A DNA stretch of 59,822 bases from Bacteroidota bacterium. Its GTDB lineage: Bacteria > Bacteroidota > Bacteroidia > Palsa-948. The notes below the pieces were generated by a model that made no database searches, was not told the DNA's origin, and was given only the letters and a program-made list of their open reading frames with translations. Both the position numbers and the translations under genes were made by a program. Where the stretch lies: assembly GCA_016213435.1 (NCBI GenBank), contig JACRAL010000184.1:1-59822 (forward strand), given 5' to 3'. Of the stretch, positions 21,183 through 29,347 are shown in pieces (the first letter of the stretch is position 1; each line of letters begins with the position of its first letter).

Positions 21183-24053
21183 ATGAATCGTATAAAATTA
21201 TTCCCGGTTGTTTTTACCATGATGGTTTTCCTTGGACAAATTGCATACGGACAGGGAACCATTAATAAAAAAAGAAAATGCGGAACAAATGAGGCACATC
21301 TTGCCCTGATACAAAAAGATCCAACCTACCTGGAGCGATACAACAAACTTCAAAAATTTGTTAACAATTTTGTATTGGCGCATCCTGACGGATATTCGCC
21401 CAAAGTTGTTGTTACAGTACCCGTGGTTTTTCATATAGTTTTAAGTTCTGCACAGATGAGTTCTTTTGCCGATTCCCGAATACAGGAACAAATAACAGTA
21501 TTAAACCAGGATTACGGAGGACAAAACACTCACTCTATGGGATCATTTGCAACAACCCTTAAAGCAAATACCGACCTGCAGTTTTGTCTTGCAGAAACAG
21601 ACCCTTCCGGGAATTCAACAACCGGCATAGAACATCTCACCTCAACGCATGGAGCCTGGTATATGTCATCGGATATTAAACATACGTCTACCGGAGGTAT
21701 GGATCAATGGGATCCCGACAAATATCTCAACATCTGGGTATGCGACCTTGGAGGCGGACTATGTGGATGGGCTCAGTATCCGACAGCTCCCCTGAGCAAT
21801 GAATTCGGGCTTGTATGCCATTATGAGTATGTAGGCGTTACAGGAGCTTCAGCGCCTTATAACCTTGGAGGAACAGCTTCTCATGAAATCGGCCACTGTT
21901 TCAATCTGCAGCATATATGGGGCGATTCCGGGGGTTGCAGCCCTGACGATCAGTGTACAGATACGCCGGTACAGGATGCAGAGACCTATGGCGCGCCGAC
22001 AGGGGTTGTAACAGATGCCTGCAGCGCCGCATCCCCAGGTATAATGTATATGAATTTTTTGGATTACGTAGATGATATAGCGTATGCAAATTTTACTCCG
22101 AATCAAAAAACCCGGATACAGGCCTGTTTTGCTGCCGGCGGTTCGTTAGAACAGTTAGGCCAGTCGGATGCCTGCCAGCCAAGCAATGGCCTGAATGCTA
22201 ATTTCAGCGGAACACCGTTAACGGGAAATCCGCCATTATCGGTTACTTTTACAAACAGTTCAACCGGAGTTCCACCGCCCAACAGCTGGATATGGAGTTT
22301 CCCCGGGGGAACCCCTTCTTCGTTCAGCGGACAGACGCCTCCAACTATTGTTTACAGTACACCCGGAGGCTTCGATGTAACTCTGATTGTTTCAAACGGA
22401 ACAACCACTGACACTTTAACTCAAAACGGCTATGTACAGGTTAACGGCCCGCCTCCCACGGCTAATTTTGCAGGCAACCCGCTGACTGTTGTTGTCAATG
22501 GCTCAGTAACGTTTACAGATCTGTCAACCAATAATCCTTCATCCTGGGTATGGAACTTCCCGGGAGGAACACCCTCGTCGTACAGCGGACTAACGCCGCC
22601 GCCGCTCGTTTATAGCGCTGTTGGCGTTTACAATGTAAGCCTTAGCGTTGCAAACAACAACGGAGGCGATACGTTGATAAAGACCAATTATATTCATGTG
22701 GTATTGCCCAATTACCAGCATCCGGTTGCAAATTTTATTGCAGAGCAGACCACACTGCTGGTTGGCGACAGCACCAATTTTATAGATCTTTCCACAGGAA
22801 TACCTCTTACATGGCAATGGAAATTTACAGGAGGAACTCCTTCTACCGCCAACATTCAAAACCCTATGAATATCAAATACAATGCGGTCGGAAACTATCT
22901 GGTAACATTAACTGTAGCAAACACCAATGGCAGCGATTCTTTGAAAAAGCAGGCATATATTCATGTGGTATCAAACATAGGGACACAGCCTCCGGTTGTC
23001 GAATTTGATGCATCAGCAAGGTTAATACCAATAAACACTACCATTTATTTCACGGATGAGTCTACCAATAATCCCCAGATGTGGGACTGGAGTTTCCAGG
23101 GAGGTTCTCCTGCCACTTCTGATGTTCAGAACCCTACAGGAATTACTTATAATAACCCCGGACAATATTGTGTAACGCTTAAAGTCGCTAACCTTAACGG
23201 AGATGATTCTCTCACCAAATGCGAATATATAATTGTTACCCCTTCGTATATGAATAATTACTGCGATACGATTACCAATATCGGCCATTCGGAAAGCGTT
23301 TGTTACCGGCGATTGTCTGATACCTGGGGAATGTTGCCCGGACCAAACGGAAAAGGGATAAAAGCATATGCTGATAAATTTACGGATTACACATGGAGTG
23401 AAGTAGACGCGATTCTTGTACCTGTAAAAATAGCTAGTCCCGGATCTTCATCATCCACGATACGGTTCAGAATATGGGGCGGCTCTGACATTCCTTCATC
23501 GGAACTGGGCTATGAAGATCTTCTCCTGAATACATTTCATTCAGATTATTATAAATTAGTAACCTTCAATCCTCCGGTTCATGTAGACGGTACTTTCTTT
23601 GTAGGGTGGGAAGTTCAATACGGAACCTCGGATACCCTTGTGGTAACCATGGCTGTTGACAGGGGACCCAGTGGCCTTAATACATTATATGTAAAGCAGG
23701 CAAGCAATGCATGGAGTACATGCAAGGATGTTTTTGGTCTTACAACATCCCTGGGAATAGAACCGGTAGTGTGCCTGATCAGCGATGTTTCTGTTCAGAA
23801 AACTGAAGACAACCTGCTGATATTCCCCAATCCGTCGCATGATATGATAAATATCCAGGCTGAAGATGAGAATATGCTTAACGGTATTGAAGTAAAAGTG
23901 TTTGATATGCTTGGGAAACTAGTAAATGTTACCAGCGGGAAGCCATACGCAAATATGATGCAATTAGATTTCAGCAATAAAAATACTGGGATATATTTCT
24001 TACAGATAATAAAAGGTAATAGAATTACTGTAAAGAAAATTTCTATTTATTAA
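21183..24053 (+). CDS. Secreted M43 (cytophagalysin-like) metalloprotease with four PKD domains and T9SS sorting domain
   Basis: I place the start at the ATG at 21183, giving 956 residues, because it opens directly into a good signal peptide (MNRIKLFPVV to AYG-QG); an upstream in-frame ATG would spoil it. The protein shares the KRKCGTNEAH propeptide motif and the catalytic HEIGHCFNLQH (starting near residue 234) with the upstream paralogue. Four PKD-type beta-sandwich domains follow (starting near residues 336, 424, 513 and 602, with the WxFPGGTP or WxFxGGSP signature). Then come a jelly-roll-like domain and a T9SS sorting domain (FPNPSHDMINIQ to KKISIY). PKD domains often bind insoluble substrates, so this copy may attack particulate protein. 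Confidence 0.9.
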   Translation: MNRIKLFPVVFTMMVFLGQIAYGQGTINKKRKCGTNEAHLALIQKDPTYLERYNKLQKFVNNFVLAHPDGYSPKVVVTVPVVFHIVLSSAQMSSFADSRIQEQITVLNQDYGGQNTHSMGSFATTLKANTDLQFCLAETDPSGNSTTGIEHLTSTHGAWYMSSDIKHTSTGGMDQWDPDKYLNIWVCDLGGGLCGWAQYPTAPLSNEFGLVCHYEYVGVTGASAPYNLGGTASHEIGHCFNLQHIWGDSGGCSPDDQCTDTPVQDAETYGAPTGVVTDACSAASPGIMYMNFLDYVDDIAYANFTPNQKTRIQACFAAGGSLEQLGQSDACQPSNGLNANFSGTPLTGNPPLSVTFTNSSTGVPPPNSWIWSFPGGTPSSFSGQTPPTIVYSTPGGFDVTLIVSNGTTTDTLTQNGYVQVNGPPPTANFAGNPLTVVVNGSVTFTDLSTNNPSSWVWNFPGGTPSSYSGLTPPPLVYSAVGVYNVSLSVANNNGGDTLIKTNYIHVVLPNYQHPVANFIAEQTTLLVGDSTNFIDLSTGIPLTWQWKFTGGTPSTANIQNPMNIKYNAVGNYLVTLTVANTNGSDSLKKQAYIHVVSNIGTQPPVVEFDASARLIPINTTIYFTDESTNNPQMWDWSFQGGSPATSDVQNPTGITYNNPGQYCVTLKVANLNGDDSLTKCEYIIVTPSYMNNYCDTITNIGHSESVCYRRLSDTWGMLPGPNGKGIKAYADKFTDYTWSEVDAILVPVKIASPGSSSSTIRFRIWGGSDIPSSELGYEDLLLNTFHSDYYKLVTFNPPVHVDGTFFVGWEVQYGTSDTLVVTMAVDRGPSGLNTLYVKQASNAWSTCKDVFGLTTSLGIEPVVCLISDVSVQKTEDNLLIFPNPSHDMINIQAEDENMLNGIEVKVFDMLGKLVNVTSGKPYANMMQLDFSNKNTGIYFLQIIKGNRITVKKISIY

Positions 24054-24056
24054 CTT

Positions 24057-25514
24057 TTATTTTATCGGAATATTATTCAGGATTTCGAGCAGTAAATCCC
24101 AGAATTTCTGAACCGATGGGATATTGATTTTTTCATCCGGCGAATGTACGCCCCGCAAAGTGGGACCGAATGAAACCATATCCAGATCGGGATATTTTTC
24201 GAGGAACAACCCGCATTCCAGTCCTGCATGAATAGCTCTCACGTTGGGTTCAATACCGAACAGTTTTTTATATGATATTTTTGCAATATTTAAAATTTCT
24301 GAGTTGGTGTTCGGAGTCCAGCCGGGATATCCTTCGGAATGTTCAACCGCAGCGCCTGCAAGAAGGAATACGCTCTCAACCATATTGGCAATATCCCGTT
24401 TGGAAGAATTAACCGAACTGCGCTGGCTGGTAGTTACAATAATTTTATCGTCTTTAAATTTTATGGATGCAAGATTTGACGATGTTTCAACAAGTCCCGG
24501 CATGGACCGGCTCATGGCTATCACCCCGTGAGGGCAGGCATATACGGCATTGATAAGATTTTTTTGAGTAGCGTCGTCAATTAAAAACGATGGAAGGGAA
24601 ACTTCTTCGTAGCTGAATTTTAATCCCGGTTCGGTATGCGATAATTCAAATTTAACGTCTTTTTCGAAATACCTGACATATTCAGTAAATTTGTCTTTAT
24701 TCTCTTTTGGAAGAGTAAGTATAGCATAAGCTTCACGGGCAATGGCATTTCTTAAGTTTCCTCCATCTATTGTAGAAATTTTTGCATTAAATTTATACGT
24801 GGAATTCCAAATAAAACGGTTTAAAATCTTATTGGAGTTGCCTAATCCTTTCTCGATATCATCGCCGGAATGCCCACCCTTTAAGCCTGATACCTGAATT
24901 TTAACGGCACAATGATCGGCCGGAACCTTTTGTGTATTGTATTGAAAATATGCAACAGTATCTATCCCTCCTGCGCATCCGATAAATAATTCCCCTTCAT
25001 CTTCAGAATCGAGGTTTAATAATATTTTACTGTCGAAAAATCCTTTTTTCAAAGCAAATGCGCCGCTCAGGCCTGTTTCTTCATCAACAGTAAAAAGACA
25101 CTCGATAGGTCCGTGTTCAATATTATTTGCAGTGAGGATAGCCATTTCAGCAGCTATACCGATACCATCGTCTGCGCCGAGGGTAGTTCCTTTTGCTTTC
25201 ACCCAGTCGCCATCTATAAAAGGTTGTATCGCATCTTTTTCAAAATCAAAAACCACATCGCTGTTTTTCTCGCAAACCATGTCAATGTGGCTTTGAAGAA
25301 TTATGGGTTTCAGATTTTCTTTTCCCCGGGTGGCCGGTTTTTTGATCAGTACATTTCCCGCTTCATCCCTTTTGGTTTCGAGATTATTTTTTTTGCCGAA
25401 TTCAAGAAGGAACTGAATCATTTTTTCTTCTTTTTTTGAAGGCCTCGCAACCTGGCATATTTCTTCAAAGTAATTCCAGATAGCTTCAGGTTTTAATCCA
25501 TTAAATGTATTCAT
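24057..25514 (-). CDS. pepD: Aminoacyl-histidine dipeptidase-like M20 metallopeptidase
   Basis: A cytosolic di-zinc dipeptidase of 485 residues, the usual length for PepD (cytosol nonspecific dipeptidase). Metal and catalytic motifs are SHIDMVCEKN (His and adjacent Asp), LGADDGIGIA (bridging Asp), VDEETGLSGA (Glu general base and ligand), NLDSEDEGE and the C-terminal HAGLECGLF. It has the inserted dimerisation domain typical of M20C. It is convergent with the second M43 protease, whose stop is three bases away. A role in breaking down dipeptides released by the neighbouring secreted proteases is plausible but inferred. It is the only minus-strand gene between the window start and 44 kb. Confidence 0.9.
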   Translation of the reverse strand: MNTFNGLKPEAIWNYFEEICQVARPSKKEEKMIQFLLEFGKKNNLETKRDEAGNVLIKKPATRGKENLKPIILQSHIDMVCEKNSDVVFDFEKDAIQPFIDGDWVKAKGTTLGADDGIGIAAEMAILTANNIEHGPIECLFTVDEETGLSGAFALKKGFFDSKILLNLDSEDEGELFIGCAGGIDTVAYFQYNTQKVPADHCAVKIQVSGLKGGHSGDDIEKGLGNSNKILNRFIWNSTYKFNAKISTIDGGNLRNAIAREAYAILTLPKENKDKFTEYVRYFEKDVKFELSHTEPGLKFSYEEVSLPSFLIDDATQKNLINAVYACPHGVIAMSRSMPGLVETSSNLASIKFKDDKIIVTTSQRSSVNSSKRDIANMVESVFLLAGAAVEHSEGYPGWTPNTNSEILNIAKISYKKLFGIEPNVRAIHAGLECGLFLEKYPDLDMVSFGPTLRGVHSPDEKINIPSVQKFWDLLLEILNNIPIK

Positions 25515-25558
25515 AGATATATATTTTAGTTATGTTTACAAATTTTATTGAACAATAG

Positions 25559-25732
25559 TTCGGTAATTTTTGGGGTCATTTTGGCGTGAGCCACGTTGTG
25601 GCAACGCTACTCATCGTGGGCTAAAGCCCGCTATTCGTGAGCGTTTTGACTTACCCCGACCTTAAGGTCGGGGTAAGTGATAAAACGCAGAAATACCAAG
25701 GGCTTTAGCCCTTCATTAAAAAAATTACCGAA
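25559..25732. repeat. Nested compound inverted-repeat element
   Basis: Three nested inverted pairs flank a perfect palindrome. Outer: TTCGGTAATTTTT (25559-25571) with AAAAATTACCGAA (25720-25732). Middle: GGGCTAAAGCCC (25618-25629) with GGGCTTTAGCCC (25700-25711). Inner: GCGTTTT (25641-25647) with AAAACGC (25682-25688). The core is a perfect 30-base palindrome at 25649-25678, centred on CTTAAG. A side hairpin GCCAC-GTT-GTGGC lies in the left arm. The whole 174-bp unit looks like a small non-autonomous repeat or mobile element. Confidence 0.75.
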
Positions 25733-25801
25733 GTATTGATTGAAGATAGTTTGCATTATCTTCTGCATTGCAAAAGTAGAATAAAAAATGAAATTCACTT
25801 G

Positions 25802-25831
25802 TTGTTCAATGACATAAAAATTCTACCTTTG
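25802..25831 (+). promoter_or_regulatory. Bacteroidota-type promoter for the glycan cluster
   Basis: TTG at 25802-25804 and TACCTTTG at 25824-25831 are separated by 19 bases, a full match to TTG-N19-TAnnTTTG. The first gene starts 43 bases after the -7 box. It probably drives at least the aminotransferase and the following glycosyltransferase gene. Confidence 0.65.
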
Positions 25832-25874
25832 TAAGAAAATCATTATGTAATTAATAGCTATTAAGTATATTTAG

Positions 25875-27014
25875 ATGAAAAACATTCAGTTATTTGTACC
25901 TACCTATAATATTGACGAGTGCCTTGCAGAAATCAGGGAATGCCTGGAAATAGGATGGACCGGTATCGGTTTTAAAACCAACCGGTTTGAAGATGCCTGG
26001 AAAAATTATACAGGCCTTTCGAATGCGCATTTTTTAAATTCAAATACAGCAGGATTACACCTGGCATTAAAATTATTTAAAGAAGAATTTAAATGGAACG
26101 ACAGCGATGAGGTGATTACTACGCCTCTCACCTTTATCTCTACGAACCATGCAATTCTTTATGAACGGCTTCACCCGGTTTTTGCCGATACGGATGATAC
26201 ACTATGCCTTGATCCGGAATCTATTGAAAAAAGAATTACGCCAAAAACCCGCGCTGTAATGTATGTGGGTATGGGAGGAAATGCAGGGAGACTGAACGAT
26301 GTAATTGATATTTGCAAAACGCACGGATTGAAACTTATTTTAGATGCAGCCCATATGGCGGGAACGGTTTTTAATAATAAACATATCGGGCATGGAATTG
26401 ATTGCACGGTTTTCTCATACCAGGCCGTTAAAAATTTACCTACCGGTGATTCAGGTATGATTTGCTTCACGGAAAATGAATTTGATACAAAAGCAAGAAT
26501 GCTTAGCTGGCTTGGAATATCAAAAGATACGTATTCAAGGGCAAAGGGAAATTATAAATGGCTTTATGAAGTTGAATATGTGGGATTGAAAGCGCACGGA
26601 AACTCTATTATGGCTGCGATCGGGCTGGTACAGATCAGATATATGAACAGGGACAATGAAAAAAGAAGAGAAATCGCACAAAAGTATGATCAATATTTTT
26701 ATGGCATTTCGGATTTGAAATTAATTGAGCATTTGGATAATTGCATTTCGTCCCGCCATTTATACCAGATCCGGGTTCCGGAGAATCTGAGAGATGAAAT
26801 GATTGTATATTTAAATTCCAAAAATATTTTTCCCGGTGTTCATTACCGTTCCAACACAGAATACAAAATGTATAAATATGCACTGGGCACTTGTCCTGAA
26901 GCAGAAAAAGTTTCAAGAGAAATCATCAGCCTGCCCATGCATTTACGATTAACCGATGACGACGTACAGTACGTATCAGAAACCCTGCTGAATTATATTA
27001 AAGAAAATCATTGA
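25875..27014 (+). CDS. DegT/DnrJ/EryC1/StrS-family aminotransferase
   Basis: A 379-residue PLP-dependent enzyme that typically transaminates a nucleotide-linked keto-sugar. The family landmarks are present: TGLSNAHFLNSNTAGLHLAL near residue 50, LDAAHMAG (Asp that contacts the pyridine nitrogen), and SYQAVKNLPTGDSG with the Schiff-base lysine. The length is normal. It opens the glycan cluster and is followed after 5 bases by a glycosyltransferase gene. No sugar dehydratase is visible in the window, so its keto-sugar substrate would have to be made elsewhere. Confidence 0.88.
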   Translation: MKNIQLFVPTYNIDECLAEIRECLEIGWTGIGFKTNRFEDAWKNYTGLSNAHFLNSNTAGLHLALKLFKEEFKWNDSDEVITTPLTFISTNHAILYERLHPVFADTDDTLCLDPESIEKRITPKTRAVMYVGMGGNAGRLNDVIDICKTHGLKLILDAAHMAGTVFNNKHIGHGIDCTVFSYQAVKNLPTGDSGMICFTENEFDTKARMLSWLGISKDTYSRAKGNYKWLYEVEYVGLKAHGNSIMAAIGLVQIRYMNRDNEKRREIAQKYDQYFYGISDLKLIEHLDNCISSRHLYQIRVPENLRDEMIVYLNSKNIFPGVHYRSNTEYKMYKYALGTCPEAEKVSREIISLPMHLRLTDDDVQYVSETLLNYIKENH

Positions 27015-27019
27015 GAATA

Positions 27020-28183
27020 ATGAAAGTTCTGATGATTGCACCCACCCCGTTTTTTGCCGACAGGGGCTGCCATACTCAAATATACGAAGAAATCAAAGCC
27101 CTTCAGAAATTCGGGCATGAAATCATTTTATGTACTTACGGGCTTGGAAGAGATGTTCCGGAAATTAAAATTGTAAGAACCATCAATTTTTTCTGGTATC
27201 ATAAACTCTCGGCAGGTCCTTCTTATTCTAAAATTCTCTTATTGCCTTTCATGATTTTAACAACCATCAGAACAGTTCTGAAATTCAAACCGGATATCAT
27301 TCACGGACATCTTCACGAAGGCGCCATAATAGCAAGAATCTGCAAACTATTTTTTCCGAAAAAAAAATACATTTTCGACATGCAGGGTTCATTAACCGGA
27401 GAATCACTGCAACATGGATTTATTGAGCAAGGAAGTATTTTTCATAAGTCTTTTATTTGGTTTGAAAAAAGAATTGTCAACTGGTTTTTTGTTATAACGC
27501 AATCGGAAAGTATGCTGAAAGAACTCGAAACCGCCGGTGTGCCTGAAAAAAGAAGAAGAAATGTAAAAGACGGAGTTGATACGGATAATTTTTGTCCGTT
27601 ACCTTTTAATGAAGAAATAGCGGAAAAATATAAGATTGATAAAAACAGGCCGAGAGTCCTGTTTATGGGTTTATTAGAACAATACCAGGGCGCTGATGTA
27701 ATGTTCGAAACTTTTAAGTATGTTTCAGAAATAATGACCGACATTCAGTTTATTGTTATCGGGTTTCCTAACATTGAGAAATATAAAGAAATTTGTAAAG
27801 ATTATGGAATTGAGGGAAAAGTTAAATTTCTCGGAAGAGTGGATTATAATATTCTGCCGCAGTATTTATCATTAGCTGATATAGCGATTGCTCCAAAAAT
27901 TGCTATCACGGAAGGCGACGGGAAAATTTATAATTACATGGCCATGGGAATGGTCACTGTTGCGTTTGACCGCAGCGTTTCCAGAGAAATACTGGGAGAT
28001 ACCGGCCTGTTTGCAGAGTTCGGAAATGCAAAATCAATGGCTGAAAGAATTATATGGGCAGTGAATCATCCGGATGAATGCAAAGAAATAGGGAAAAAAG
28101 CAAGAGAGCGCGCCGTTCATAATTTATCATGGGATGCCGTAGGGAGAAGGATTGATGAGGTGTATCGAATTTTGGGCGTGTAA
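27020..28183 (+). CDS. Glycosyltransferase family 4 protein
   Basis: A retaining GT-B glycosyltransferase of 387 residues, taking the ATG at 27020 as start. An upstream TTG overlapping the previous stop is possible. The N-terminal domain begins MIAPTPFFADRGCH and contains a DIIHGHLHEGA segment. The C-terminal Rossmann domain contains RVLFMGLLEQYQGADV and the acidic donor-site segment ITEGDGKIYNYMAMG, a variant of the usual EGFGxxxxEAMA. It probably adds a sugar to a lipid-linked intermediate on the cytoplasmic face. Sugar specificity cannot be predicted. Confidence 0.87.
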   Translation: MKVLMIAPTPFFADRGCHTQIYEEIKALQKFGHEIILCTYGLGRDVPEIKIVRTINFFWYHKLSAGPSYSKILLLPFMILTTIRTVLKFKPDIIHGHLHEGAIIARICKLFFPKKKYIFDMQGSLTGESLQHGFIEQGSIFHKSFIWFEKRIVNWFFVITQSESMLKELETAGVPEKRRRNVKDGVDTDNFCPLPFNEEIAEKYKIDKNRPRVLFMGLLEQYQGADVMFETFKYVSEIMTDIQFIVIGFPNIEKYKEICKDYGIEGKVKFLGRVDYNILPQYLSLADIAIAPKIAITEGDGKIYNYMAMGMVTVAFDRSVSREILGDTGLFAEFGNAKSMAERIIWAVNHPDECKEIGKKARERAVHNLSWDAVGRRIDEVYRILGV

Positions 28184-28199
28184 AAAATTAAAGTTTTCT

Positions 28200-28398
28200 T
28201 TTACATTAATTATGAATATCGAATACCTGCCCGCTTCGCATTTATCACGTTTTACGTGAGCAGGCGGGTCGAACCGTAGAATTTTGAAATAGGGCAAACA
28301 GCCAGTGACTGTTTGAGCCAGTTCTGTGTGATAGACACACTTCGACATTCATTATTCAGTGTTCATTATTCGATATTTTTAAGTTTAAAATGACAAAG
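28200..28398. repeat. Intergenic inverted repeat, family A (copy 2) with internal hairpins
   Basis: Outer inverted arms are AATATCGAATA (28215-28225) and TATTCGATATT (28367-28377). Inside are a hairpin of CCTGCCCGC and GCAGGCGGG around CACGTTTTACGTG, and a hairpin AAACAG-CCAGTGA-CTGTTT. The reverse complement of the right end (28330-28398) resembles the first ~65 bases of the window, so the two are members of one repeat family in opposite orientation. I see no coding sequence in the 240-bp gap. Confidence 0.65.
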
Positions 28399-28426
28399 GT
28401 ATTTCTAAACAAAGACTTTATAATTG

Positions 28427-29347
28427 ATGAATTTTATGAATTGCCCCGTATGCAATAATGAATGTAAAATTCTGTTCGAAGACGGGAAGGATTATTTTAT
28501 TCTTGACGGGAATTCTCCAACCTTTGGAATATCATACTGCGATAACTGTGAGATCGGTTTATCCACACCCTTCCTTTCTGATGATAAATTATTATCTTAC
28601 TATCCTGACGAATATGAAGCATACAAACCCAAAAAATCTTTTGCTGCATTTCTCCAGACAAAAAAATACCGGAGCGATTTGAAGATTATATTGAAAAAAA
28701 CAGGATATAAGAACCCAACATTGTTCGAAATCGGATCTGGCAGGGGCGAATTTTTAAATGAAGCAAAAAAAGCGGGATTCATCGTCGAAGGAATTGAGCC
28801 TGGCAAAAGCGGGATTGATTTTGCAAAAAATAATTTTAATATTGATTTGCAGAATGGCTTTGCCTCCGAAATAAGATATAATAAAAAGTATAATGTTATT
28901 GTTGCCCGCCATGTATTGGAACACATCAATGGTTTTAATAAATGCCTGGCCGATATTTATCAAAGCGGTTTAGTAAATTCAGGTTTATTGTTTATTAAAA
29001 TTCCCCGTTTCGATTCATGGGAAGCAAGATTTTTTGGTAAGTTTTGCAGTGGTTTTGACCTACCCAGGCACAGGGTTCATTTTACAAAAAAAGGCATAAA
29101 AAAGCTGCTTTCCCAAATTGGTTTTGTAAATATCAAAATCCTGGACGAAGTAGTTCCTTCCGATATCATCAGGAGTTTACAATATTATTCGAAACACGGG
29201 TGCAATTCTTTTCTTATTTTAGCGGCCAGAATATTTACTGTTTTCCCATACCTTATGAAACTTTTCTTTGCCCAGTTTATGGGGATTATTTTATCTCCTT
29301 TTGGAACCGGCAGAATGATAATCGTAGCAGAAAAAAAACCGGATTGA
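28427..29347 (+). CDS. Class I SAM-dependent methyltransferase with N-terminal zinc-finger-like motif
   Basis: A protein of 306 residues; the start could also be the ATG at 28436. It begins with a CPVC...CDNC four-cysteine motif (first ~45 residues). It then has a Rossmann methyltransferase domain with motif I FEIGSGRGEFL (near residue 103) and motif post-I EGIEPG. This layout occurs in many cluster-borne methyltransferases that act on sugars, including sugar C-methyltransferases. The last ~60 residues have two hydrophobic segments that may associate with the membrane. The acceptor is unknown. Confidence 0.8.
   Translation: MNFMNCPVCNNECKILFEDGKDYFILDGNSPTFGISYCDNCEIGLSTPFLSDDKLLSYYPDEYEAYKPKKSFAAFLQTKKYRSDLKIILKKTGYKNPTLFEIGSGRGEFLNEAKKAGFIVEGIEPGKSGIDFAKNNFNIDLQNGFASEIRYNKKYNVIVARHVLEHINGFNKCLADIYQSGLVNSGLLFIKIPRFDSWEARFFGKFCSGFDLPRHRVHFTKKGIKKLLSQIGFVNIKILDEVVPSDIIRSLQYYSKHGCNSFLILAARIFTVFPYLMKLFFAQFMGIILSPFGTGRMIIVAEKKPD

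Larger units (their letters stand above)
25515..25874. other. 360-bp divergent intergenic region
   Basis: The region lies between the minus-strand pepD and the plus-strand glycan cluster. It holds a compound inverted-repeat element (25559-25732) and a consensus promoter (25802-25831), listed separately. I see no coding sequence, tRNA or other RNA gene in it. Confidence 0.7.
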
